Assembly (NCBI GenBank): GCA_027080245.1 | Contig: JALWSN010000326.1 | Location: forward strand, 1 to 5,400 | Direction: 5' to 3' | DNA: 5,400 nucleotides | Source of the DNA: Ignavibacteriales bacterium | Lineage (GTDB): Bacteria > Bacteroidota > Ignavibacteria > Ignavibacteriales > Melioribacteraceae | Part shown: one piece after another, positions 1 to 5,357 of the stretch | How the letters are laid out: each line of letters begins with the position of its first letter | Position numbering within the stretch: the stretch's first letter is position 1 | Made by a program: the position numbers and the translations under genes | The notes under the pieces: generated by a model | Database searches by the model: none | What the model was told of the DNA's origin: nothing | Seen by the model: the letters and a program-made list of their open reading frames with translations, nothing else

Positions 1-1
1 C

Positions 2-211
2 GCAGCAGGCGCGGTGGAGGCGATTGCTTCTACTCTGGCTATTTACAATTCGGTAATTCCTCCTACAATAAATTTGGATGAACCTTCTCCCGAATGCGAT
101 CTGAATTACTGTCCGAACCAGCCAATGGAGCGTGAAGTGAACTACGCAATCAGCAATACGTTTGGTTTTGGTGGACACAACGCTTCGATTTTGTTTAAAA
201 AATTTGAATAG
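2..211 (+). CDS. fabF: 3-oxoacyl-[acyl-carrier-protein] synthase II, C-terminal part (5' end outside window)
   Basis: This is the C-terminal 69 residues of FabF (KAS II), the cytoplasmic condensing enzyme that extends acyl-ACP with malonyl-ACP in type II fatty acid synthesis. The reading frame is open from base 2 and ends at TAG 209-211. The visible part begins with AAGAVEA, which in FabF follows directly after the catalytic GHLLG histidine, so the active-site Cys and both His residues lie upstream of the window. It continues with the family's PPTINLD stretch, ECDLNYCPN, and the glycine-rich C-terminal NTFGFGGHNAS motif that lines the active site. The visible length matches what remains after this point in the roughly 412-residue E. 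coli enzyme, so the C-terminus is intact. rnc follows 51 bp later on the same strand; acpP-fabF-rnc is a common gene order, so acpP is expected just upstream. FabB or another KAS paralogue is possible, but PPTINLD with ECDL favours FabF. Confidence 0.95.
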   Translation, partial: AAGAVEAIASTLAIYNSVIPPTINLDEPSPECDLNYCPNQPMEREVNYAISNTFGFGGHNASILFKKFE

Positions 212-262
212 CGACGTTGGATGAAATCCGATAGTTGAATTTTGTAATTCTTTTTAATTAAA

Positions 263-1024
263 ATGATTAAAAAATTCTTTGCAAATCTTTTTGGTTCCGG
301 GAACAAAAAAAATGTTAACGAGGAATTTTTTCAGGTAATTAAAAAGCTTGAAGAAATTTTAGGATTTCGGGTAACCGACAGGTCGTTATTCATTAGGGCT
401 TTAACCCACAGTTCTTCAATCGAGAAAAATCCCCATCTTAAAAAATCGAACGAAAGGCTTGAATATCTTGGCGATGCAGTGTTGGATTTAGTCGTAGCGG
501 AATTTTTATTCAGAAATTTCCCAGAGCAGGACGAGGGTTTTTTAACAAAGGTGCGTTCAAGAATGGTTTTCAAAGACGCATTGGACGCTTCAGCGAGAAA
601 AATAGGATTGGACGAATTAGTCTTTTTTAATAAGAAATTTATTGGGAACTCCGAGGCTGGAAAGAAAACAATCAACGCCGACGCTTTTGAAGCGCTGGTT
701 GGCGCTATTTACATGGACAAAGGGCTGGAAACGGCAAAGAAATTTATTTACAAGAATGTAATAAGACCTAATTTAAAAAACAATAAATTTGTAAAAGACG
801 AAAATTACAAAGGGCGACTTCTCGAATTAACGCATTCCAAGAAGATTGATCACCCGATTTACAAGATTGTAAAAATGGAAGGTCCGGATCACCAAAGAAC
901 GTTTACGGTAAAAGTTTTTATTGGCAGGGAAGAATTCGGAACGGGAGTTGGGCATAGTAAAAAATCAGCGGAGCAAAATGCGGCTAAAGTTGCGCTGTTA
1001 AAGTTTAACGGTGAGAGAGAGTAA
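263..1024 (+). CDS. rnc: Ribonuclease III
   Basis: This is a 253-residue double-strand-specific endoribonuclease that processes rRNA precursors and structured mRNAs in the cytoplasm as a homodimer. The RNase III signature NERLEYLGDAVL is at residues 63-74. By alignment with E. coli, E67 and D71 correspond to E41 and D45, and D140 and E143 (in NADAFEALVGAI) correspond to D114 and E117, so the Mg2+-binding catalytic set is complete. A dsRNA-binding domain covers about 183-250 and ends in the typical GVGHSKKSAEQNAA at 228-241. The length exceeds the 226 residues of the E. coli enzyme because of a basic N-terminal extension of about 25 residues (MIKKFFANLFGSGNKK), an extension I recall as usual in Bacteroidota-type RNase III. 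ATG 263 is the only sensible start: an in-frame TAA lies at 245-247 and no other start codon lies between. The preceding TTTTAATTAAA has no Shine-Dalgarno match. It is probably cotranscribed with fabF. Confidence 0.97.
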   Translation: MIKKFFANLFGSGNKKNVNEEFFQVIKKLEEILGFRVTDRSLFIRALTHSSSIEKNPHLKKSNERLEYLGDAVLDLVVAEFLFRNFPEQDEGFLTKVRSRMVFKDALDASARKIGLDELVFFNKKFIGNSEAGKKTINADAFEALVGAIYMDKGLETAKKFIYKNVIRPNLKNNKFVKDENYKGRLLELTHSKKIDHPIYKIVKMEGPDHQRTFTVKVFIGREEFGTGVGHSKKSAEQNAAKVALLKFNGERE

Positions 1025-1046
1025 CGTCCCTTAGCGGGAGAATTTG

Positions 1047-1081
1047 GAATTGAAGGTTCTTTTTACCTTCGGTTAGAATTC
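1047..1081 (+). terminator. Weak hairpin downstream of rnc, possible terminator
   Basis: GAAGGT at 1052-1057 pairs with ACCTTC at 1065-1070 around a seven-base T-rich loop. The stem can be extended by GAATT (1047-1051) with AATTC (1077-1081) across a 6-nt bulge. It starts 22 bp after the rnc stop. There is no T tract after the stem, so it is not a classical intrinsic terminator; position is the main argument. It could equally be an RNA-stabilising 3' structure. Confidence 0.25.
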
Positions 1082-1246
1082 TGATTTGAAAGAGGCGATT
1101 CTTTTAATTACATTTTTGGATTGTTGGAGGGGTGGATTGATGAATGATTGAAGAAGGATTAAAGTTTAAGTTCTTAGTGCGTTGTGCTTGGTTAGTTTTG
1201 TTAAAAGAAATTGTTAAATAATACTTTGTAACGTGGATTGATTTCA

Positions 1247-1273
1247 TCTCCCTCCGCAAAATGTGGGGGGAGA
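1247..1273. repeat. 12-bp perfect-fold hairpin with AAA loop (REP-like palindrome)
   Basis: Bases 1247-1258 (TCTCCCTCCGCA) fold on 1262-1273 (TGTGGGGGGAGA) with loop AAA. Ten pairs are Watson-Crick and two are G-U when read as + strand RNA. It is much richer in GC than the surrounding sequence and lies far from both genes (222 bp past rnc, 358 bp past the yfhO-like stop). The next bases (GAGGAAACAATCTGCGGGAAAAGGTGA) are again G-rich. The layout recalls the CTCCC...GGGAG palindromes scattered through many bacterial intergenic regions. No T tract follows on either strand, so I call it a palindromic repeat candidate rather than a terminator. The fold is seen directly; membership of a repeat family is inferred. 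Confidence 0.5.
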
Positions 1274-1327
1274 GGAAACAATCTGCGGGAAAAGGTGAAA
1301 AAGACTTAGAAATAAAAATGCTACTAA

Positions 1328-1414
1328 AATGTAAAAAGTTCAAGGACTCTGAGAGTTAAAGGCAACGACAAATTCTTATTGAATAAAACTCGTTACTAAA
1401 AACTTATTCCTTAA
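1328..1414 (+). repeat. Dispersed direct repeat, copy 1
   Basis: The 49-bp core at 1366-1414 (starts CGACAAATTCTT, ends CTTAA) aligns without gaps to 4305-4353 with 42 of 49 bases identical. Identity extends leftward through AAAAGTTCAA (1334-1343 against 4289-4298) and AATG (1328-1331 against 4281-4284), separated from the core by 22 nt here and only 6 nt in copy 2. Both copies have the same orientation. This one lies 216 bp beyond the stop of the yfhO-like gene. It has no reading frame and no clear hairpin. Seven substitutions and an indel suggest an old, decaying repeat. Confidence 0.6.
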
Positions 1415-1459
1415 GACTTTGAAATTCAAAACTTAATAACACTAAAGTCTAAATACCTA

Positions 1460-1496
1460 AAAGAGAGGCTCTTTATTAATTTATCTCAAAGATAAA
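1460..1496. terminator. Two adjacent AT-rich hairpins, possible back-up terminator
   Basis: AAAGAG (1460-1465) pairs with CTCTTT (1469-1474) around AGG. A second stem, TTTATCT (1480-1486) with AGATAAA (1490-1496), closes on CAA. The first is followed by ATTAATTT on the + strand, and on the minus strand its arm runs into TTTT. They lie 135 bp past the yfhO-like stop and 436 bp past rnc, so neither gene clearly owns them. The stems are short and AT-rich; function is inferred only from the convergent position. Confidence 0.25.
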
Positions 1497-1562
1497 ATCA
1501 CAGTAAACGGTAATAAATCCTTATTTAATCAATCAACCAATCATTTATTAAACAATCCAATC

Positions 1563-1617
1563 ATCCTGTGTGTAAGGACGAATCAGGATAAGCCATTGAA
1601 AATGTTCAAAGATGGCT
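1563..1617 (-). terminator. Two imperfect hairpins just past the yfhO-like stop, possible terminator
   Basis: On the minus strand the first structure met after the stop codon is AGCCAT (1591-1596) with ATGGCT (1612-1617), extended inward by TGAA (1597-1600) with TTCA (1605-1608), leaving a 3-nt bulge and an AATG loop. The second is ATCCTG (1563-1568) with CAGGAT (1584-1589) around 15 nt. They begin 14 bp after the stop, where a terminator is expected. Neither is followed by a real U tract, so an intrinsic mechanism is doubtful. Confidence 0.3.
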
Positions 1618-1630
1618 AAAGAAAGGCAAT

Positions 1631-4129
1631 TTATTCCTTTGCGCTTTTGAATTTTTTAAGTTTTGTTCCGTATTTTTCAAAATACAACGGCGCAAAAATT
1701 AAAAGCAAAGTAATAATATCGCCAATCCAAACGAAAGTAACGCTCGTAAAATAAGTGGAAGGATGGAAGAGCAATTTAACTATATGCTTTCCATCGGGAA
1801 GCTTCAATCCGCGCATTACGTGATTAACTTGGTAAATTTTAATTTCCTTCCCGTCCAAATAAGCGTGCCATCCACGGGGGTAGTACATTTCCGCAAGCGT
1901 TAAAAATTGAGTTGAATCCGCTGTTACGCTTAGTTCTAATTTGTTGGGTTCGTAATTAACGATTTTGATCTTGCCCTTGCCGCTAAACTTTTCAAATTTC
2001 CCAGATTTACCAATTAAAGCCGCAACGTTTTTTGGGGTAAATTGTTCGTCGTTTAAAAATAGCACAAGCTCTTCTGGCGTTCTAAAATATTTAAGTTCTT
2101 TTACAAAATGCGCCTTTGGCAGAGCATCCGGATTCAAATACAGAGTTTCTTTAGAGCTTGGGTCGGTGGCAATAACTTGCAACTGCGGAGATTTTAACGA
2201 CGAAGAAGAAATTACGTACCTGCCGCTAAGCATGTTAACGATTTTCCAGTTGATACCGTCAGGCGAGCCGCCGGCGTAAAGGTTGTGATCGAACAAATCT
2301 TGAATTAATTGCAGTTTAATTGCGCTGTAACCGCTAATTAAAGGGTAGAAGTAGGCGTACTGATTGCTTGTAAAATTTTTGCCGAGCACAATCGCTCTGT
2401 AGTTCTTGTCGGCTTTTGTAAGTTTCTCGGTAATTGGAGTGTTGTGGAATACAAACGCTTCGACTTTTTCCTTATTGCTTACCTGAATTTGTTTGTAATG
2501 TCTGTTGGTAGTTACAAAGGTTTCGAAAGAGGCAAGAATTAAAGTGAAAACAACGAAAAACTCGACTTTGATTTTTTTGTAAAGAAAAGCTAAAAGCAAT
2601 GCGCTTGCAAGAGCAATGTAGATGAATTCTCGTTTTAAGTCTGTTAAAAGGAATTCCTGTCTAATATTTTTAATAACCTGCAATGTGTTTGGGGGGTAAG
2701 CTTTAACTTCCGCTGGGGTCACATAAGCGTAAGAATTTCTGAACAGAAATACAGCCGCCAAAACCAAAATTCCTGCGCCAAAGATGCCAAGAACCCATTT
2801 GAAATCTTTTTCCGTTATGTCCCGAATAAGGGCTTTCAATCCGAAGGCGGAAAGGAGTAAAATGGCGATAAATGTAACATTTAAAATCATCGCTGGGGCT
2901 CGGAACTTTGCGAAGTAAGGCAGGTAATAGAAAAACAGGGAATAAAGTTCGGGGAAATGCCTGCCAAAAGAGAGCAAAACGGAAAAAATCACAAATACCG
3001 AAAGCCCGGTTACAAACTTATTTTTTCGATAGTAAACCGCGCCGATTACGGCAAATAAAAACAAGATGAAACTAAGGGAAGCGTAGTTGCCGTTAAAAGG
3101 CTTTTCCCCCCAATAGCCCGGAACGGCTCTGTTCCTTAGTTGCGGGTAAAGTGTGCCGTCGTAAGGCTCTTGCTGTAAACCCCCTCTGAAGTGCGGGATG
3201 AAAAATGCAAGCAATTCGTTGGGGGAATAAGACCATTGCGTTGCGTATTGAAAACTAACGCCACCTGCTTTTTGAGCCGTTTGAGCTTGTTTGCCGAGTT
3301 TAACCGGATTACCGCCTCGGGTGGAATATTTGGCGTACTCGTTTGTGGTAAACAATGGTTGCGCTGCCGTCATGAAAACGAGCGCGAGCGCAACTATTAA
3401 TTTCAGCATTAAATTGCCGAATTCTTTGAATTTTTTTTCGAATAGTAATTTTAAGGTTGGATAAATGAATAAGAAAAAGAGAACTAAAATTCCGTAGAAG
3501 ACAATCTGAAAGTGGTGCGTTCTGTTCAACCACGAAAAAGTTAGCGCAAACAAACCCGCGCCAATCCAATTTTTTTTGTCGAACAAATAATTGAAGCTCA
3601 ATAAAAGCCAAGGCAGGGACATTATTGCCCTGAGTTTAGAGTTGTGTCCCTCGCCAACAAGCGCCATCCAGTCCGGCAGAAGCACAAACGCCACGGCGGC
3701 GACAATGGCAAGGTACCAAGGTATTTTTTTGTATTTAAGCAGGTAGTATATTCCAAGTCCGCCAATTAGCAATTGCCAGAAAACCCAGTAAAAAATTTTT
3801 CCCAGATAATCCAAAATTGTTCTAACATCGAGTATTTGAGGAGTAATGTGGGGGTAAACCGGCTCGCCGCAAAAGATGTTGGGATTCCACAAAACCGTTT
3901 CGTGGTGAGCATTTTGCCACTGCGTCCAGAGATGTGTTTGTCCCAACGAAGCCACAAAATCGCTTCCTACAGGTTCAAGGTGTTTTAATTCCCACGGAAG
4001 GTAAAAGTAAAGGAGGGGAATTAAAATTATTACAAGCGCAATTAAACTTTGTTTTAACGGGGGAATCTTTTCCAATGGGTTAATCGCTTCAGGTTTTTTC
4101 TTTGCCGATTTCTTTTTTAATTTGCTCAT
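1631..4129 (-). CDS. YfhO-family polytopic membrane protein (putative GT-C type glycosyltransferase)
   Basis: This is an 832-residue integral membrane protein. A Lys-rich N-terminus (MSKLKKKSAKKK) precedes a first membrane segment at about 27-45. Further hydrophobic segments lie near 112-131, 137-152, 166-183, 208-229, 240-257, 348-366, 372-388, 411-435, 444-464, 500-517 and 521-540. A large exported region (about 541-795) and a last helix at about 796-816 follow. After helix 1, GSDF places D57 where GT-C enzymes carry a catalytic acid. GEGHNSKLRA (159-168) resembles the conserved AGHNSK loop of YfhO homologues. The C-terminal block MYYPRGWHAYLDGKEIKI with RGLKLPDGKHIV (748-784) is the family's typical ending. 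In Bacillus, YfhO transfers sugar from an undecaprenyl-phosphate donor to lipoteichoic acid, working with CsbB and GtcA. In a diderm host the acceptor is unknown and no partner gene is nearby. ATG 4129 is preceded by AAATTGAAAATCAA, with no Shine-Dalgarno. Family assignment is firm, enzymatic role is inferred. Confidence 0.88.
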   Translation of the reverse strand: MSKLKKKSAKKKPEAINPLEKIPPLKQSLIALVIILIPLLYFYLPWELKHLEPVGSDFVASLGQTHLWTQWQNAHHETVLWNPNIFCGEPVYPHITPQILDVRTILDYLGKIFYWVFWQLLIGGLGIYYLLKYKKIPWYLAIVAAVAFVLLPDWMALVGEGHNSKLRAIMSLPWLLLSFNYLFDKKNWIGAGLFALTFSWLNRTHHFQIVFYGILVLFFLFIYPTLKLLFEKKFKEFGNLMLKLIVALALVFMTAAQPLFTTNEYAKYSTRGGNPVKLGKQAQTAQKAGGVSFQYATQWSYSPNELLAFFIPHFRGGLQQEPYDGTLYPQLRNRAVPGYWGEKPFNGNYASLSFILFLFAVIGAVYYRKNKFVTGLSVFVIFSVLLSFGRHFPELYSLFFYYLPYFAKFRAPAMILNVTFIAILLLSAFGLKALIRDITEKDFKWVLGIFGAGILVLAAVFLFRNSYAYVTPAEVKAYPPNTLQVIKNIRQEFLLTDLKREFIYIALASALLLAFLYKKIKVEFFVVFTLILASFETFVTTNRHYKQIQVSNKEKVEAFVFHNTPITEKLTKADKNYRAIVLGKNFTSNQYAYFYPLISGYSAIKLQLIQDLFDHNLYAGGSPDGINWKIVNMLSGRYVISSSSLKSPQLQVIATDPSSKETLYLNPDALPKAHFVKELKYFRTPEELVLFLNDEQFTPKNVAALIGKSGKFEKFSGKGKIKIVNYEPNKLELSVTADSTQFLTLAEMYYPRGWHAYLDGKEIKIYQVNHVMRGLKLPDGKHIVKLLFHPSTYFTSVTFVWIGDIITLLLIFAPLYFEKYGTKLKKFKSAKE

Positions 4130-4171
4130 TTGATTTTCAATTTAATTTTTAAAGACAATTTTTTAAGAAAT

Positions 4172-4203
4172 CAAATATTCAATCTAAAAAAAATATTGGC
4201 AAA
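4172..4203 (-). promoter_or_regulatory. Candidate Bacteroidota-type promoter for the yfhO-like gene
   Basis: On the minus strand TTTG (4203-4200) is followed after 20 nt by AATATTTG (4179-4172). The Bacteroidota sigma-70 consensus is TTTG, about 19-21 nt, then TAnnTTTG, so only the first base of the -7 box differs. The -7 box ends 42 nt before the ATG. Spacing and position fit well, but such words are frequent in sequence this AT-rich. Confidence 0.4.
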
Positions 4204-4280
4204 TTTCTTGAATTTAACGGCGGCGAATGCAATAATAATAATGAAATATGAATGTTGAATTATGAATGAGGGCAAGATTC

Positions 4281-4353
4281 AATGACTCAAAAGTTCAAAG
4301 AAAGCGACAAATTCTTGTTGAATAAAATCCGTTATTTGAAACTTATTTCTTAA
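4281..4353 (+). repeat. Dispersed direct repeat, copy 2
   Basis: This is the partner of the repeat at 1328-1414. The core 4305-4353 matches 1366-1414 at 42 of 49 positions without gaps, and the AAAAGTTCAA segment (4289-4298) matches 1334-1343. Compared with copy 1 it lacks 16 nt between the two segments. It lies in the same orientation, 77 bp before the M50B-like start and 151 bp upstream of the yfhO-like start, so the two copies bracket the yfhO-like gene. Its end is close to the promoter candidate at 4362-4393 but does not include it. Confidence 0.6.
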
Positions 4354-4361
4354 AATTCAGA

Positions 4362-4393
4362 TTTCATCTTTATTCCCACTGGAGTTATATTTG
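4362..4393 (+). promoter_or_regulatory. Candidate Bacteroidota-type promoter for the M50B-like gene
   Basis: TATATTTG at 4386-4393 is an exact match to the Bacteroidota -7 box TAnnTTTG. Twenty nucleotides upstream, TTTC (4362-4365) matches the -33 TTTG at three of four bases. The -7 box ends 37 nt before the TTG start, a leader about as long as the one proposed for the divergent yfhO-like gene. The weak -33 box and the AT-rich context limit confidence. Confidence 0.4.
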
Positions 4394-4430
4394 AAATTAA
4401 AATTTAAGCAATTCTGTAAGAGCTGTTAGT

Positions 4431-5123
4431 TTGAAAACAAGAAGAAAACTGACGAAAAAACAAAAAATTTACTTCGAAGCTACGGGGCTTTTTTTTATTT
4501 CTCTTCTAATATTCTTTTTTTGGAATTCTTTTGCCGTTTACCCCATTAAACTTTTGGTAATTATTTTCCACGAAATTTCCCATGCTACGGCAGGCATTTT
4601 TACCGGACACGCCGTTAAAAGCGTTCAAATTTCAAGCGATTTAAGCGGCAGAACAATCACTGCAGGCGGAAAGAATTTTAGCGTGATTTTTTCCGGTTAC
4701 CTTGGAAGCATATTTTGGGGCGCTTTGATTTTCTTTATTTCTTTCAAAACAAAATATTTGAAACCTGTTTCAATCGCAATAGGAATAATTCTTCTTTTAT
4801 TTACGGCAAACGTTTTTAAAGGCGCGTTAACCGCGGTAGCCGGTTTGATATTTGCTTTAATATTCATTTTGTTGCCATTCTTAAAATTTTCAAATTTTCG
4901 CGTTTACGTTTACAAATTCATTGGAACGGCAAGCATGTTTTACGTTCTTGTGGATATTAAGGAAGATTTACTAACTTTGTCTTTCAAGCAAACTGACGCG
5001 TTTTTACTTTCTACAATTACTGGCATACCCCCATTAGTTTGGGGACTATTTTACTTCTTTTTAGCTTTAGGAATTTTTGCTCTTTTAGTTTATTGGTCGT
5101 TTAAAAACGCAGCTTCCAATTAA
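4431..5123 (+). CDS. M50B-like membrane metallopeptidase family protein
   Basis: This is a 230-residue polytopic membrane protein resembling the Peptidase_M50B-like family, site-2-protease-related intramembrane zinc metallopeptidases. Hydrophobic segments lie near 17-33, 36-56, 85-104, 111-127, 131-151, 160-176 and 200-222. The zinc motif HEISH is at 47-51, in a hydrophobic helix (LLVIIFHEISHATAG), with H47, H51 and catalytic E48 all present. Family-like features follow: a GHAVKSVQISSDLSGRT stretch after the motif, the GYLGS motif at 89-93, VDIKEDL (174-180) whose D175 could be the third zinc ligand, and TDAFLLSTITGIPPLVWG (188-205). There is no PDZ domain, so it is not RseP-like. Substrate is unknown, and related proteins may not all be active proteases. 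The start is TTG 4431: an in-frame TAG occupies 4428-4430 directly before it, and the next ATG, GTG or TTG codon falls just before HEISH. No strong Shine-Dalgarno is present. It appears monocistronic. Confidence 0.82.
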   Translation: MKTRRKLTKKQKIYFEATGLFFISLLIFFFWNSFAVYPIKLLVIIFHEISHATAGIFTGHAVKSVQISSDLSGRTITAGGKNFSVIFSGYLGSIFWGALIFFISFKTKYLKPVSIAIGIILLLFTANVFKGALTAVAGLIFALIFILLPFLKFSNFRVYVYKFIGTASMFYVLVDIKEDLLTLSFKQTDAFLLSTITGIPPLVWGLFYFFLALGIFALLVYWSFKNAASN

Positions 5124-5150
5124 GACTATTGAAGATAAAAGAAAACTAAA

Positions 5151-5269
5151 TAATTGTTCATTTCCTACGCTACAAAGCCGGCAGCCAATGTCCAAATTTC
5201 AAATATTCCAAAAGTTGAAATTTTTTAACAAAAAATTTGATTTTGGATACTATTTAGCATGAACAATTA
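5151..5269. repeat. 119-bp segment bounded by perfect 11-bp inverted repeats (MITE-like or structured RNA)
   Basis: TAATTGTTCAT (5151-5161) is exactly inverted as ATGAACAATTA (5259-5269), enclosing 97 bp. The outermost TA at each end could be a TA target duplication, leaving 9-bp ends ATTGTTCAT/ATGAACAAT, as in miniature elements mobilised by IS630/Tc1-type transposases. Inside, TCCAAA (5191-5196) can pair with TTTGGA (5242-5247) and TTTCAA (5197-5202) with TTGAAA (5215-5220), so the whole segment can also fold as nested stems. No reading frame of note is inside. It begins 27 bp after the M50B-like stop. The inverted repeat is certain; its nature is inferred. Confidence 0.45.
5194..5226 (+). 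terminator. Probable intrinsic terminator of the M50B-like gene
   Basis: AAATTTCAA (5194-5202) pairs perfectly with TTGAAATTT (5215-5223) around a 12-nt loop, and the T run continues to 5226. It sits 70 bp after the M50B-like stop. The T tract follows on the + strand only, which gives it the right direction. The stem is AT-rich and the loop long, so efficiency may be modest. It lies inside the 119-bp inverted-repeat segment. Confidence 0.45.
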
Positions 5270-5357
5270 AAAAAATAAGAATTCAAAAGCCAAAAGTATT
5301 TTGGGTTTACAATTATCTTTTTTACCTCGTCTCTTCGTTCCTCAGCCAATTCATTCG

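Larger units (their letters stand above)
1025..1630. other. Noncoding spacer between convergent rnc and yfhO-like genes
   Basis: This stretch of 606 bp separates two genes that converge on it, so no promoter is needed here and terminators for both strands are expected. I see no credible gene. The longest reading frame (minus strand, 1104-1343) has low-complexity, Ser/Asn/Thr-rich content and runs across the hairpin at 1247-1273. Contents from left to right: a weak hairpin after rnc (1047-1081); a strip with recurring GGATTG words (about 1118-1160); the strong hairpin 1247-1273; one copy of a dispersed repeat (1328-1414); two AT-rich hairpins (1460-1496); and two imperfect hairpins just past the yfhO-like stop (1563-1617). 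The length and the relic-like content suggest an accumulation of repeat remnants. A small RNA cannot be excluded. Confidence 0.7.
4130..4430. other. Divergent promoter region between yfhO-like and M50B-like genes
   Basis: This 301-bp spacer holds no gene. It has a minus-strand promoter candidate (4172-4203), an AAT trinucleotide run (4231-4242), two copies of TATGAATG 14 bp apart (4247-4254 and 4261-4268), dispersed repeat copy 2 (4281-4353), and a plus-strand promoter candidate (4362-4393). The TATGAATGTTGAAT pattern looks like the low-complexity TGAATTATGAA words frequent between genes in AT-rich FCB genomes. That comparison comes from memory, not from a search. Confidence 0.65.

Noticed and set aside
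212..262. Regulatory element or small gene between fabF and rnc
   Set aside because: The 51-bp gap has only a 4-bp GGAT/ATCC stem and no promoter match; it looks like a plain intra-operon spacer.
331..675. 114-codon frame antisense to rnc
   Set aside because: It lies wholly within the confidently assigned rnc gene on the opposite strand and its translation matches no known domain.
1104..1343. 79-codon open frame on the minus strand between rnc and the yfhO-like gene
   Set aside because: It runs through the 1247-1273 hairpin and into the dispersed repeat, its composition is Ser/Asn/Thr-rich without domain-like patterns, and it overlaps a spacer made of repeat remnants. No family is recognisable.
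1118..1560. Long-range inverted similarity between GGATTG-rich sequence near 1118-1160 and CAATCC-rich sequence near 1525-1560
   Set aside because: Only short low-complexity words match and no continuous alignment can be drawn, so chance in AT-rich sequence explains it.
1965..3988. Several 63-104 codon frames inside the yfhO-like gene on both strands
   Set aside because: They are by-products of the long coding frame; none has its own regulatory signals or recognisable protein features.
4311..4338. Promoter within the dispersed repeat (TTG followed by TTATTTG)
   Set aside because: The -7 box lacks the leading TA, and the TATTTG part is not conserved in copy 1 (TTACTAAA), so it is not a shared function of the repeat.
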